Source: Citrobacter youngae
GTDB lineage: Bacteria; Pseudomonadota; Gammaproteobacteria; Enterobacterales; Enterobacteriaceae
Assembly (NCBI RefSeq): GCF_003818115.1
Contig: NZ_RPOI01000010.1
Span: forward strand, 186,001 to 250,000
Length of the DNA: 64,000 nt
Reading direction: 5' to 3'
Shown: positions 43,609 through 52,625 of the stretch, in pieces
Position numbering within the stretch: the stretch's first letter is position 1
How the letters are laid out: each line of letters opens with the position of its first letter
Notes under the pieces: generated by a model
Told to the model about the DNA's origin: nothing
Databases searched by the model: none
The model's input: the letters and a program-made list of their open reading frames with translations, nothing else
Translations under genes and position numbers: made by a program

Positions 43609-44439
43609 TTACGACTGAATAAAGTCGAGTAGATCGGCGTTGATCTGCTGTTTATGGGTGGTGCAAATACCGTGAGACCCTCCGGCATACACCTTCAACT
43701 GTGCATCTGGTAGGATTTCTGCCGCAACCTTGCCGCAGGTTTCAAACGGGACAATCTGATCGTCGTCACCGTGGATCACCAGCGTCGGGATGGTCATTTT
43801 TTTGAGATCCTCACGCAGGTCAGTTTCTGAAAACGCGTGGATACAGTCATATAACGCTTTGATGGAACCTTGTAAGCCCTGTTCAACAAAGCTTTCGCGG
43901 ACCGACTTCGACTCCTTTGCGCCCGGTCGATTGTAGCCATAGAATGCGGCCGTCAACTCATAGAAAAAGGCGGCACGATCGTTCACAACCCCTTCACGGA
44001 TGCCATCGAATACCTCTTTCGGCACGCCATTTGGATTAAAGTCGGTCTTGATCATAATGGGCGTCACCGCGCCAATTAACACCGCTTTTGCCACCCTCTG
44101 CGTCCCATGGCGGCCAATATAACGAGCCACTTCCCCACCGCCGGTAGAGTGTCCGACATGGACGGCATCTTTAAGATTGAGATGCGCGGTAAGTTCAGCC
44201 AGATCGTCAGCATACTGATCCATATTGTGACCATCCCAGGGTTGGGCCGAACGCCCATGCCCACGCCTGTCATGGGCGATCACACGAAATCCTTTCGACC
44301 CGAGGAACAACATCTGATCCTCAAACGCATCTGCCGTCAGCGGCCAACCATGGCTGAACACAATGGGCTGGCCGCTTCCCCAGTCTTTGAAATGCAAATA
44401 GCTGCCGTCTTTCAAGGTAAGTTTGTCGTACTGGCTCAT
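43609..44439 (-). CDS. Alpha/beta hydrolase, non-haem haloperoxidase/arylesterase type
   Basis: Alpha/beta-fold hydrolase resembling cofactor-free chloroperoxidases; true substrate unknown. The 276-residue product has the oxyanion stretch [10 protein letters not shown] and the nucleophile elbow VGHSTGGGE (S98). The acidic residue lies in [13 protein letters not shown] and the catalytic His in [10 protein letters not shown]. The ATG at 44439 has AGGAGA directly upstream; the frame is open to 44544 without support. There is no signal peptide, so it is cytoplasmic. It lies immediately beside the palindromic element at 44543. Confidence 0.85.
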   Translation of the reverse strand: MSQYDKLTLKDGSYLHFKDWGSGQPIVFSHGWPLTADAFEDQMLFLGSKGFRVIAHDRRGHGRSAQPWDGHNMDQYADDLAELTAHLNLKDAVHVGHSTGGGEVARYIGRHGTQRVAKAVLIGAVTPIMIKTDFNPNGVPKEVFDGIREGVVNDRAAFFYELTAAFYGYNRPGAKESKSVRESFVEQGLQGSIKALYDCIHAFSETDLREDLKKMTIPTLVIHGDDDQIVPFETCGKVAAEILPDAQLKVYAGGSHGICTTHKQQINADLLDFIQS

Positions 44440-44542
44440 GAGATCTCCTGTCGCGGAACACTGAGTTGTTTGACGCGCCCGCAGCGAGCGCTTAAAAAGC
44501 ATAATGCAAATTGGAGAACGATCACGTTTTTCGGCTAAAATC

Positions 44543-45254
44543 ACACCATACGCGTAATGCTTGTCAGTTAACGAACTAAAGGTAATGAACCTGTTGCCTC
44601 TGGTGTATTGTTCCGTTCACCTTATGTTTTTCACTTCTCTGAAACCATACTGCCTGTGAACGTGTTAAGGGTACTATCGCTGTACCCTTAACAATCCCGG
44701 CTCCCGGCGGGAAAATTGCCACTTCGTGGTTCCCTCCGATTATTCCTTCAGGCTTTCGGGCCGGGCGCGAGGTAGCGTCCCTGCAAAGCGCGCCCTGAGC
44801 CAGCATCCATGCAGGCTCTCCCGGCCTTACGGAAACACGTCGGCAATTTCCAGCCGGACCAGCTCACACCTGACCATCTACTTTTTTTGTTTAAACAGCA
44901 AAACAGATTGAGCTGGAAGTCAGAGCGTTGAAGCGATGACCCCGGTCCGGCTGAAAATCGATGAGGCGTTGACGGCTGACCGGGTCTGTCCGCAGGGATG
45001 CGGACAGAGGGGACGGCCTGCATGGACGTAGGCTCGGCCCCGACCCGACAGGCAGACGGCATAAGACGAATACATCGCGTAGCGACGATTTTCCCGCCGG
45101 GAGCCTGGGTTGCAAGGGAGGCGGCGGCGAGCCTCCCTTGCCCGTTCACGGGGGCTGTGCCGCAGAAAAGTGATGACGCTGAAGTGAACGGAACCCTGAG
45201 CCGGAATCACATGTTCCCTATAATGCTTAACTGGCTGACATTACACCATACGCG
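44543..45254. mobile_element. 688-bp near-palindromic element with 12-bp flanking direct repeats
   Basis: The exact direct repeat acaccatacgcg occurs at 44543-44554 and 45243-45254 and looks like a target-site duplication. Between them lie two inverted arms related about an axis near 44902. Paired blocks include: end motif CAGTTAA (about 44565 and its complement near 45228); gttccgttcac (44610-44620; complement 45184-45194); ggctcccggcgggaaaat (44699-44716; complement 45088-45105); and cagccggacc-type sequence (44851-44860; complement 44944-44953). At the same place in each arm is a hairpin with a different stem: TGTTAAGGGTAC (44663-44693) and GCAAGGGAGGC (45112-45141). It is GC-rich with no credible gene. 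No transposase is inside, so it would be non-autonomous. I cannot name the family, though I have an impression that related sequence recurs in other enterobacteria. Confidence 0.75.
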
Positions 45255-45277
45255 ACAATATTGATGATTTGCCTGAA

Positions 45278-45293
45278 TGTGAACTAAATCACT
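45278..45293 (+). promoter_or_regulatory. CRP-like site upstream of rnk
   Basis: TGTGA-actaaa-TCACT matches the CRP consensus at nine of ten half-site positions. It lies between the palindromic element and the hairpin before rnk, about 130 bp upstream of the rnk start. Confidence 0.55.
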
Positions 45294-45331
45294 TCAAACA
45301 TGGGGTAAGTCTCAGTATCATCATAAAAGCT

Positions 45332-45366
45332 AAACCCTTGCCGCCTGACGGTGAGGGTTTTCTTTT
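45332..45366 (+). terminator. Terminator-like hairpin in the rnk leader
   Basis: AAACCCT (45332-45338) pairs with AGGGTTT (45354-45360), with an inner ccgcctgacgg loop stem, followed by TCTTTT. It could end transcripts coming from the left, or attenuate rnk. Confidence 0.6.
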
Positions 45367-45414
45367 GGGATTATTTACCTGCGCACCCGCAGTATCGACG
45401 ACATGGAGTAATAA

Positions 45415-45825
45415 ATGTCCAGACCAACTATCATCATTAACGACCTCGATGCGGAACGCATTGACCGCCTGTTGGAGCAACCTGCGTTTGCTGGTTTACC
45501 GATTGCCGACGCCCTTAACGCCGAGCTGGATCGTGCCCAAATGTGTTCTCCAGAAACCATGCCGCACGATGTCGTGACCATGAACAGCCGCGTGAAATTC
45601 CGCAATCTGAGTGATGGCGAAGTCCGTGTGCGTACCCTGGTGTATCCGGCCACTATGACTGACAGCAGCACACAGCTTTCGGTAATGGCACCTGTCGGCG
45701 CTGCACTTTTGGGGCTGCGCGTGGGTGATACCATTCACTGGGAACTGCCAGGCGGGACCTCAACGCACCTCGAAGTTATTGAGCTTGAGTACCAGCCTGA
45801 AGCTGCAGGCGACTACCTGCGCTAA
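45415..45825 (+). CDS. rnk: Rnk, nucleoside-diphosphate-kinase regulator (GreA/GreB-like)
   Basis: Small RNA-polymerase-binding protein related to Gre factors. The 136-residue product has a short N-terminal coiled-coil segment ([14 protein letters not shown]). A GreA/GreB C-terminal domain follows ([41 protein letters not shown]). The short coil suggests no transcript-cleavage activity, as known for E. coli Rnk. The ATG follows ggagtaata. Confidence 0.95.
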   Translation: MSRPTIIINDLDAERIDRLLEQPAFAGLPIADALNAELDRAQMCSPETMPHDVVTMNSRVKFRNLSDGEVRVRTLVYPATMTDSSTQLSVMAPVGAALLGLRVGDTIHWELPGGTSTHLEVIELEYQPEAAGDYLR

Positions 45826-46008
45826 CTCTGTCTTATCAAAGCCACTCGCTTTATCTTACAGGGGATGCATCCGCATCCTCTTTCCGGTTAGATCCCCCTG
45901 CTCCTCGCTTTCTTTCCTGTTCGCAAAACATAAATCTGTGTCGTGACTGACAGAATCATTTTTAATACTATGCTGTTATGTGTTCATGTAATGACAAGGA
46001 GAATGTTT

Positions 46009-46437
46009 ATGTACAACACAATCATAATGCCTGTTGATGTATTCGAAATGGAACTGAGCGACAAGGCTATTCGCCATGCAGAATTTCTGGCCCAGGATAA
46101 AGGGGTTATCCATCTGCTGCATGTGCTGCCAGGCTCAGCGAGCCTAAGTCTGCACCGCTTTGCGGCTGACGTTCGTCGTTTTGAAGAGCATCTGCAACAC
46201 GAAGCGGAAACCCGTCTGCAAACGATGGTCGGTCACTTCAGCATCGATCCTTCCCGTATTAAGCAACACGTCCGCTTTGGCAGCGTCCGTGACGTGGTCA
46301 ACGAGTTAGGTGAAGAGTTGAATGCAGATGTGGTGGTCATTGGGTCGCGTAACCCATCAATCAGCACCCATCTGCTCGGCTCAAACGCTTCCAGCGTTGT
46401 TCGCCACGCGACTTTGCCAGTGCTGGTTGTTCGTTAA
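46009..46437 (+). CDS. uspG: UspG, universal stress protein
   Basis: Stress-induced UspFG-type protein with ATP-binding and autophosphorylating family features. The 142-residue product starts [17 protein letters not shown] and has the ATP loop [19 protein letters not shown] near the C-terminus. I use the ATG at 46009 with AAGGAG eight bases before it rather than upstream in-frame ATGs from 45943. A strong bidirectional terminator follows. Confidence 0.95.
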   Translation: MYNTIIMPVDVFEMELSDKAIRHAEFLAQDKGVIHLLHVLPGSASLSLHRFAADVRRFEEHLQHEAETRLQTMVGHFSIDPSRIKQHVRFGSVRDVVNELGEELNADVVVIGSRNPSISTHLLGSNASSVVRHATLPVLVVR

Positions 46438-46457
46438 CCGCCACTGATTCGCTAAAG

Positions 46458-46496
46458 AAAACCCCTGCCAGGTTAACGCCTGACAGGGGTTTTTAT
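46458..46496. terminator. Bidirectional terminator between uspG and the dmsC-like gene
   Basis: A 14-bp stem with one mismatch (AAACCCCTGCCAGG with CCTGACAGGGGTTT) and T runs on both outward sides. Confidence 0.92.
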
Positions 46497-46526
46497 TACC
46501 CCACGATCAATACAAATGACCGATAT

Positions 46527-47273
46527 TCACGATGGTGCTGACCGTATCGCCAAAGAAGTCAGACGACTCAGGAATATGCCAACAAACAGCAGGACAAAGA
46601 GCGCTTTTGCACTACGCTCGCCCTGGCGGCTGAGCACAAAGGCCACCGCCAGACACACCAGACTTGCGAGATAAAGCGGCGACGTCAGCCAGGCATGCGC
46701 CGTCATCTGCATGATGGTGCCGCCGCTTAGCCAGATAACAGGCGCGGCAATCATGACCGCCATACACACAACAATCCCCTGGCGCAATGCGGCAACGGCA
46801 GGCGCGAGGTTAAGCAGCGGAATCGCCGCGCAGCCCATCACCCACACCGTAATGAAAAACAGCAGCATCGTCAGACCGTTGGCGATCGCCACCATTGCCG
46901 GTGCAGCATAGGTCATCCCCTGTACCGCCACCAGCGCGATCCCGAGAACAGAAGCCAGAACCGCCGGCACTTTATGCCCTTTTGCCAAAAACGTCACGCC
47001 CACCGCCGCGCCGTATAACGTTGCGCCGAGAATTTCACGGCTGAGCCAGGCGTGCTGCAGGTTGATCAGGGCGTTGTAGGCGCGATCCGGATGCGCAAGG
47101 TGCAATACCGCCGCCACGGAAGCCGCCGCCAGAACCAGCCCGCTAACCAACCAGTACAGGCGTTTGCTTTCCAGTTTTCCTTGCAACGCGCGCAGCGTCA
47201 GAATGAGCGTTATACCGACCGACATCTGACTCAGTACGGTAAAAATGACCAGAGGAAGTTCATACTTTTCCAT
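46527..47273 (-). CDS. DmsC-like membrane anchor of a molybdoenzyme reductase
   Basis: Predicted inner-membrane quinol-oxidising anchor for the adjacent DmsA/DmsB-like subunits. The 248-residue product has about eight hydrophobic helices (for example PLVIFTVLSQMSVGITLILTL-like start, and LTMLLFFITVWVMGC). It also has the histidine-bearing AAVLHLAHPDRAYNALINL typical of DmsC. It overlaps dmsB by one base and ends the operon just before a shared terminator. Confidence 0.88.
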   Translation of the reverse strand: MEKYELPLVIFTVLSQMSVGITLILTLRALQGKLESKRLYWLVSGLVLAAASVAAVLHLAHPDRAYNALINLQHAWLSREILGATLYGAAVGVTFLAKGHKVPAVLASVLGIALVAVQGMTYAAPAMVAIANGLTMLLFFITVWVMGCAAIPLLNLAPAVAALRQGIVVCMAVMIAAPVIWLSGGTIMQMTAHAWLTSPLYLASLVCLAVAFVLSRQGERSAKALFVLLFVGIFLSRLTSLAIRSAPS

Positions 47274-47830
47274 TACTTGCCCTCCGGCTGCTTCGGCTGA
47301 CGCGCGAGGATAAAACGCGTGCCTGGATTAAGCTGCGGCATACGCGGGAATCCCGGCGGAAACTGCACCGCATTGTCAGGTATCGGATCGGCATCGAGGT
47401 CAATAAGCGTCAGTGCACCTACCGGACAGGCATTCACGCACGCTGGCTGCATGCCAACATCAAGACGCTCGTAGCACATGCTGCATTTTTCCGCCTTTTT
47501 CGTCTCTTCATTGAAACGAGGCGCACCGTATGGACAGTTGCGGATACAGTTTTTGCATCCAATACAGCGCTCCGGGTTATGCACCACGACACCATCTTCA
47601 CGTTTGGTGTACGCCTCTACCGGACAAGCCGCCAGGCAGGCCGGGTTTTCGCAGTGGTTACAGGCCAGCGAATAGAACGCCCGCTCTTCATGCGGATAAA
47701 TTTCTTTATCCAGCGGATAGACGTAGCGCCAGAAACGTTCAGGCTCCAGCTGGTTAAAACTTTTACACGCCATCGCACAGCCACGGCAGCCGATGCATTT
47801 ATCGCTATTAACTAAAAACGCGCGTCTCAT
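47273..47830 (-). CDS. DmsB-like four-cluster ferredoxin subunit
   Basis: Electron-transfer subunit between the membrane anchor and the molybdenum subunit. The 185-residue product has four cysteine groups for [4Fe-4S] clusters: CIGCRGCAMAC, CNHCENPACLAAC, CIGCKNCIRNC and CSMCYERL...ACVNAC. It begins MRRAFLVNSDK and overlaps the upstream dmsA-like gene by four bases. Confidence 0.93.
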   Translation of the reverse strand: MRRAFLVNSDKCIGCRGCAMACKSFNQLEPERFWRYVYPLDKEIYPHEERAFYSLACNHCENPACLAACPVEAYTKREDGVVVHNPERCIGCKNCIRNCPYGAPRFNEETKKAEKCSMCYERLDVGMQPACVNACPVGALTLIDLDADPIPDNAVQFPPGFPRMPQLNPGTRFILARQPKQPEGK

Positions 47831-50097
47831 GCCGCTGCTCCTTTACTGATCAAAATGATATCCGCAAACTGACTGTGGATAGCCGCACCTGGCGCACCGG
47901 TTTTCATCAACCCCATATCGGCTGGGGTATCCGCCACCACGTTTTGAACGTTGTATTTCCGTTTCGGGAACCACGCCTCGTACATCACCAGGAAATCTTC
48001 CGGAACGTTAGCGGTCACCTTCGCACGCAGTTCTACTTCACCTACGGTGTTAAACACTTTCACCAGGTCGTTTTCGGCAATGCCTCTTTTTTCTGCGGAA
48101 ATCGGATGCATATAGACAAACGGCTCCGGATAGAAGACCTGCATCCAGTCAAGGTTGATAAATTGGGAATGGATACCGAACTGCACATGCGGTGTAAACA
48201 GGTGGAATGGCAGCGTGCTTTTCGCCTCCGGTTTGTATTCCGGCAGCGCCGTATGGCCATTTTTCTCACACAGCTCAGATTTGAACTCAAACTTTCCAGA
48301 GGGCGTTTTAAACTTACGGTCATACCAGGCCGCAGAACTTGGCAGAATGGCTTTTTTCGGTCCTTCCAGCAAATCATCCCAGGAGGAAATACCAAACATT
48401 TTGGCCATCCCATCATTGAACTCCTGGTCCAGCCAACGCTTATGATCGAACTCCTGCGGGAATGTGCAAGAACCCGGCTCCAGCTTGTTGATTGTGCGGG
48501 AAAGTAAAACGGCGATTTCCAGATCGCATTTTGCCTCGTACATTGGCTTAATTGCAGGCTGGTTGATTGAGAGCCAGTAGTGCCAGTATGAGGCGTCTAC
48601 GTTCCATTCTTCAAAAGCCGTGGTGACAGGCAAAACGATATCGGCATGCTGGACGGTTTCGTTAAAGAACTGATCGGCGCAGACCACCATTTCCAGTTTT
48701 TCGAATGCTTTTTCCATCTTGCTGCGATCAAAATCCTGAGCAAACGGGTTCTTACAGGCAACCCAAAGCATTCGGACAGGCGGCTCGTTGGCTTCCAGAA
48801 TTCCTTTTGCGGTCTGGTTGATATTCAATGAGCGATCGGAATACTGTGCGACTTCCCCCGAAGAACCAAACTCGCTGGTAGTTCCCGCTGCACCTGGCAT
48901 ACCGATGGAGCCTACCGGTGGCTTTTGCAGCATGGCATTGTAGTTAAAGCCCCAGGTATGCAGGTGACCGTAGCGAGCGCCACCGCCCTCAATGCCAATA
49001 TTGCCGGTCATTGCGACAAAGGCATCGATCGCCCGTACGTTAGCGCCGCCGTTAACATGACGCTGCATGCCGTAGCCAATCCACACGGTAGCAGGGTTAA
49101 CCGCGGTAAATTCTTCCGCCAACTGGCGAATAACATCCGCCGACAGCCCGCAAATCTCAGACGCCCACTCTACGGTAACGCTGTTACGCAGATAGGCTTC
49201 GAATTCCGGGTAACCATGGGAATAGTTGTTGACGAAATCCTGATCAACCAATCCTTTGTCCACCAGGTGGCGTGCCATACCCAGCGCCAGAGCGCCATCT
49301 GATCCAGGGCGAACACGTAAATAGAGATCGGCTTTCGCAGCGGTCTGGGTTAACAGCGGATCGATAACGACCACTTTCGCCCCTTTCTCCCGCGCCTGGT
49401 AGATATACTTCATGGTGTGCATAGAGCACCAGGCCGGGTTAGCGCCCCAGATAATGATGTATTTTGCTTTCACAAAATCTTCCGGGTCGTTACACCACAT
49501 ATCACCCATATCGTAGTTCTGGGCATCGATACCGGCCGGCCAGCAAGGTGTTCCAGCAAAACGCGTGGTGTAACCCAGCGAAGACATCATCCCTTCAACC
49601 GCATAGTTCAATACCCCGAATTTGCCGGAATATTTGGTCATCGCCAGACCCAGCATTGAACCGTCTTTCTTTTTGATCTCCAGCATCTTGGTCGCAATGC
49701 GCTGCATTGCTTCGTCCCAGGAAATACGACGCCAGTTACCGCTACCGCGAACATCCTGAACCATCGGATATTTAATGCGGTCCGGACTGTATACCCTGCG
49801 TGGGTAGCTCAGTCCCTTCACACACGGAGTTCCATGCGTAAACGTTGATTCCGGTGCACCTTCGACAAAGGTGATGACGTCATCCTTCACCCAGGTTTTC
49901 AGGCTACAAGTGTCATAGCAGTTACGCGGACAGGCGTTACGATAGATTTTGTAGGTTTTAGGGTTAAAAGGAATGGGCGGTTGCGCCAATGCACAGCGTG
50001 AAGTCAGCAATCCCCCTGGCAGGGCTGCGACCGTGCCAAGGGCAATCAACCCTTTCAAAAATGAACGTCTGTTCAGAACTCCCGGTTCATTACTCAT
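47827..50097 (-). CDS. DmsA-like molybdopterin oxidoreductase, Tat-exported
   Basis: Catalytic subunit of a DMSO-reductase-family enzyme, probably a periplasm-facing anaerobic terminal reductase; substrate unknown. The 756-residue precursor has a twin-arginine signal (LNRRSFLKGLIALG) and an [4Fe-4S] motif at C56, C60, C64 and C92. Molybdopterin-guanine-dinucleotide-binding regions follow (IIWGANPAWCSMHTMKY, VVIDPLLTQTAAKADLYLRVRPGSDGALALGMA). Where DmsA has its serine metal ligand, this protein appears to have cysteine C185 (FAGTPCWPAG), which suggests a substrate other than DMSO. The gene order dmsD-like, A, B, C forms one operon inserted between uspG and ahpF relative to K-12. Confidence 0.9.
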   Translation of the reverse strand: MSNEPGVLNRRSFLKGLIALGTVAALPGGLLTSRCALAQPPIPFNPKTYKIYRNACPRNCYDTCSLKTWVKDDVITFVEGAPESTFTHGTPCVKGLSYPRRVYSPDRIKYPMVQDVRGSGNWRRISWDEAMQRIATKMLEIKKKDGSMLGLAMTKYSGKFGVLNYAVEGMMSSLGYTTRFAGTPCWPAGIDAQNYDMGDMWCNDPEDFVKAKYIIIWGANPAWCSMHTMKYIYQAREKGAKVVVIDPLLTQTAAKADLYLRVRPGSDGALALGMARHLVDKGLVDQDFVNNYSHGYPEFEAYLRNSVTVEWASEICGLSADVIRQLAEEFTAVNPATVWIGYGMQRHVNGGANVRAIDAFVAMTGNIGIEGGGARYGHLHTWGFNYNAMLQKPPVGSIGMPGAAGTTSEFGSSGEVAQYSDRSLNINQTAKGILEANEPPVRMLWVACKNPFAQDFDRSKMEKAFEKLEMVVCADQFFNETVQHADIVLPVTTAFEEWNVDASYWHYWLSINQPAIKPMYEAKCDLEIAVLLSRTINKLEPGSCTFPQEFDHKRWLDQEFNDGMAKMFGISSWDDLLEGPKKAILPSSAAWYDRKFKTPSGKFEFKSELCEKNGHTALPEYKPEAKSTLPFHLFTPHVQFGIHSQFINLDWMQVFYPEPFVYMHPISAEKRGIAENDLVKVFNTVGEVELRAKVTANVPEDFLVMYEAWFPKRKYNVQNVVADTPADMGLMKTGAPGAAIHSQFADIILISKGAAA

Positions 50098-50648
50098 ATT
50101 GATACTCTCGTTTTTAATTCATCAAGCCAAGAAGACAATCTTCCCGCTGCGTTTTTCAACGTGGCGGTTTGTGCATTTATATTTATTTTTTCTATATACT
50201 CGGGCACCCACAGCGCTATATACTCAGATGCATATCGAGTAAGGGTAACCTGGTATTCTGACGATGCTCTGGCATTAGCCGATAATAAAACCGCCAATTC
50301 CAATACGCAGGAAATATGATCATCCGGGATATTATTCACACTATTTATAGATAATCCTATATTTGCCATGAATTCCCGAATGCTCAGGGTTGATTTACCC
50401 ATGACGAGGGCATCTTCTTCAAGATAAACCGAGGCAAACGGCGCGGCCTTTAGTTTCTGTGGTCCGACAAACAGCGCATTGAAGTCGTACTCCGCTTTCA
50501 GCCACTCCTGCTCTGTTAGCGACGCGGCATTTTTATCCAGGGCTGAATAAGCCCTTCTCAGTGTGGTACTGTCATAAGAGATAAAAAAATCACGCAACAA
50601 TAACCCTGTCGATTCAAAGCTCGTCAGGGTTTCATATATTTCACCCAT
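50094..50648 (-). CDS. TorD/DmsD-family redox-enzyme maturation chaperone
   Basis: Predicted cytoplasmic chaperone that binds the Tat signal of the adjacent molybdoenzyme and guards cofactor insertion. The 184-residue all-helical protein has the family core AEYDFNALFVGPQKLKAAPFASVYLEED. It is the first gene of the operon and overlaps dmsA by four bases (ATGA). Base composition is more AT-rich than its neighbours. Confidence 0.88.
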   Translation of the reverse strand: MGEIYETLTSFESTGLLLRDFFISYDSTTLRRAYSALDKNAASLTEQEWLKAEYDFNALFVGPQKLKAAPFASVYLEEDALVMGKSTLSIREFMANIGLSINSVNNIPDDHISCVLELAVLLSANARASSEYQVTLTRYASEYIALWVPEYIEKININAQTATLKNAAGRLSSWLDELKTRVSI

Positions 50649-50813
50649 GAATTAACCAACCATTTATTCATACAACAAATAAAAACATAGTGCAGGCTAA
50701 TATAATAAATGAAACCTTAACGCTTTCTTTGACCAAAGAAATGATCGGGCTAACTAAAATAATGTTTTATGCGGTTTATTGTTTCAAGAATTAACAATCT
50801 GTGAGAGGCGGAA

Positions 50814-50846
50814 ATAAAAAACCGCCAGCGGGAAACTGGCGGTTTT
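50814..50846 (-). terminator. Intrinsic terminator of ahpCF
   Basis: Read leftward: CCGCCAG-tttcccg-CTGGCGG followed by six T. It lies 27 bp past the ahpF stop; a weaker T run exists on the other side. Confidence 0.92.
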
Positions 50847-50872
50847 GGCATTGCAGGTATGTCTTACTTTTT

Positions 50873-52438
50873 TTATGCTACTGTCGTGCGAATCAGATAA
50901 TCAAACGCGCTCAATGATGCTTTGGCACCTTCGCCAGTCGCAATGATAATCTGCTTATAGGGTACGGTGGTGCAGTCACCGGCAGCGAAAACACCTTTCA
51001 CGCTGGTTTCGCACTTGGCATCGATGATGATTTCACCCATGCGATTACGTTCAACGGCGCCTTCCAGCCAGTTGGTGTTCGGCAGCAGACCAATCTGTAC
51101 AAAGATACCAGCCAGTTCCACATTGTGAACATCTCCGCTCACGCGGTCACGATACTCCAGGCCAGTGACCTTGCTGCCATCGCCTTTCACTTCTGTGGTT
51201 TGCGCATTCAGAATGATGTCGACATTTTTCAGACTGCGAAGCTTATTCTGCAGCACCTGGTCTGCCTTCATTTCCGGGGCAAATTCCAGCAACGTCACGT
51301 GCTCGACGATACCCGCCAGATCGATAGCCGCTTCAACACCCGAGTTACCGCCACCTATCACCGCGACACGCTTGCCTTTAAACAGCGGGCCATCACAGTG
51401 CGGACAGTAGGTTACGCCCTTGGTGCGATACTGATCTTCACCCGGAACATTCATGTTGCGCCATTTTGCACCGGTAGCAATGATGATGCTGCGTGCTTTC
51501 AACACCGCGCCGGAAGCCGTTTCAATCTGATGCAAACCACCTTCCTGAGCTGCCGGAACCAGTTTGCTCGCACTCTGGCTATCAATAACATCAACATCGT
51601 AATCATCAACATGTGCTTTCAGTGCGCCAGCCAGTTTCTGGCCTTCGGTTTTCGGTACAGAGATGTAGTTTTCGATATCAACGGTATCAAGAACCTGACC
51701 GCCAAAGCGTTCGCCCATCAGACCGGTGCGAATGCCTTTACGTGCAGAGTACACCGCTGCCGCCGCCCCCGCAGGACCCGAACCGACGATCAGCACATCG
51801 TAAGCATCACGCTTATTCAACTCTTCCGCTGCGCGCTTTTCTGCACCGGTATCCACTTTCGCTACGATTTCAGTCAGCGTCATACGACCCTGGCCGAACT
51901 CTTTGCCGTTCATATAGACCGCCGGAACGCCCATGACGTTACGATCGGTAATTTCGTTCTGGAATGTACCGCCATCAATCGCCGTATGCTTGATACGCGG
52001 GTTCAGCACGGACATCAGGTTCAGAGCTTGCACCACATCCGGGCAGTTATGGCAGGAAAGCGAATAATAGGTTTCAAACTCAAAGTCCCCGTCGAGGTCG
52101 CGGATCTGCTCCAGCAGTGACTGTGCCTCTTTTGACGGATGACCGCCTGTCCACAACAGCGCCAGAACCAGAGAGGTAAACTCATGCCCCAGCGGAGAAC
52201 CGGCAAAGCGCGGCCCCTGGTGAGAACCAGGGTTGGTTATCAGAAACGATGGCTTACGTACGGCCAGAGTATTGTCTTCTTTAAAGGTGACTTTTTCTGA
52301 CAGTTCAGCAATTTCAGTCAGCAGTTCCTTGATTTCTGCCGATTTAGCGCTGTCATCCAGCGTAGCAATCAGCTCAACAGGTTTGGTCAGTTTCTCAAGA
52401 TAAGCCTTGAGCTGGGTTTTCATATTTGTGTCGAGCAT
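50873..52438 (-). CDS. ahpF: AhpF, alkyl hydroperoxide reductase flavoprotein
   Basis: NADH-dependent FAD disulfide reductase that recharges AhpC. The 521-residue product has an N-terminal tandem thioredoxin domain with CHNC ([11 protein letters not shown]) and a thioredoxin-reductase-like part. That part has FAD motif [14 protein letters not shown], active-site CPHC ([10 protein letters not shown]) and NAD motif [14 protein letters not shown]. The start ATG at 52438 gives [11 protein letters not shown]; an in-frame ATG at 52561 lies in REP sequence and is rejected. Confidence 0.98.
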   Translation of the reverse strand: MLDTNMKTQLKAYLEKLTKPVELIATLDDSAKSAEIKELLTEIAELSEKVTFKEDNTLAVRKPSFLITNPGSHQGPRFAGSPLGHEFTSLVLALLWTGGHPSKEAQSLLEQIRDLDGDFEFETYYSLSCHNCPDVVQALNLMSVLNPRIKHTAIDGGTFQNEITDRNVMGVPAVYMNGKEFGQGRMTLTEIVAKVDTGAEKRAAEELNKRDAYDVLIVGSGPAGAAAAVYSARKGIRTGLMGERFGGQVLDTVDIENYISVPKTEGQKLAGALKAHVDDYDVDVIDSQSASKLVPAAQEGGLHQIETASGAVLKARSIIIATGAKWRNMNVPGEDQYRTKGVTYCPHCDGPLFKGKRVAVIGGGNSGVEAAIDLAGIVEHVTLLEFAPEMKADQVLQNKLRSLKNVDIILNAQTTEVKGDGSKVTGLEYRDRVSGDVHNVELAGIFVQIGLLPNTNWLEGAVERNRMGEIIIDAKCETSVKGVFAAGDCTTVPYKQIIIATGEGAKASLSAFDYLIRTTVA

Positions 52439-52526
52439 TATTCTTCCCTCTCTGAAAACATCATCATGCAAGCCGAATTCGCGGGGCCGCATCAATGCAA
52501 CTTGCGTCATGGTGCTGGAATGAAAT

Positions 52527-52612
52527 GGGCGCGTCTGCGCCCATTGATTGCCGGGTGGCACTTCGTTTACCCGGCCTACGGTTTCGTAGGCCTATGCAAG
52601 CGCAGCGCCGCA
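52527..52612. repeat. Hairpin plus REP-like unit between ahpC and ahpF
   Basis: GGGCGC-gtct-GCGCCC (52527-52542) is followed by a REP-like stem (gccgggtggcacttcg... acccggcctac, about 52550-52580) and a cgtaggcctatgcaagcg tail. In an ahpC-ahpF transcript it would stabilise or partly terminate after ahpC, giving AhpC in excess. Confidence 0.75.
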
Positions 52613-52625
52613 AGGCAAAACAGAC

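Noticed and set aside
44576-45149. Open frames in the palindromic element (about 76, 96 and 133 codons)
   Set aside because: Their translations are rich in Arg, Pro, Ser, Cys and Trp, lack ribosome-binding sites and cross the inverted-repeat blocks. They are explained by GC-rich palindromic sequence, even if databases carry such predicted proteins.
50649-50813. FNR box upstream of the dms-like operon
   Set aside because: TTGAC-like sequences occur near 50740 but the spacing and second half-site do not fit the consensus well enough.
51125-52120. 331-codon open frame antisense to ahpF
   Set aside because: A shadow of the highly biased ahpF sequence; no ribosome site or recognisable domain.
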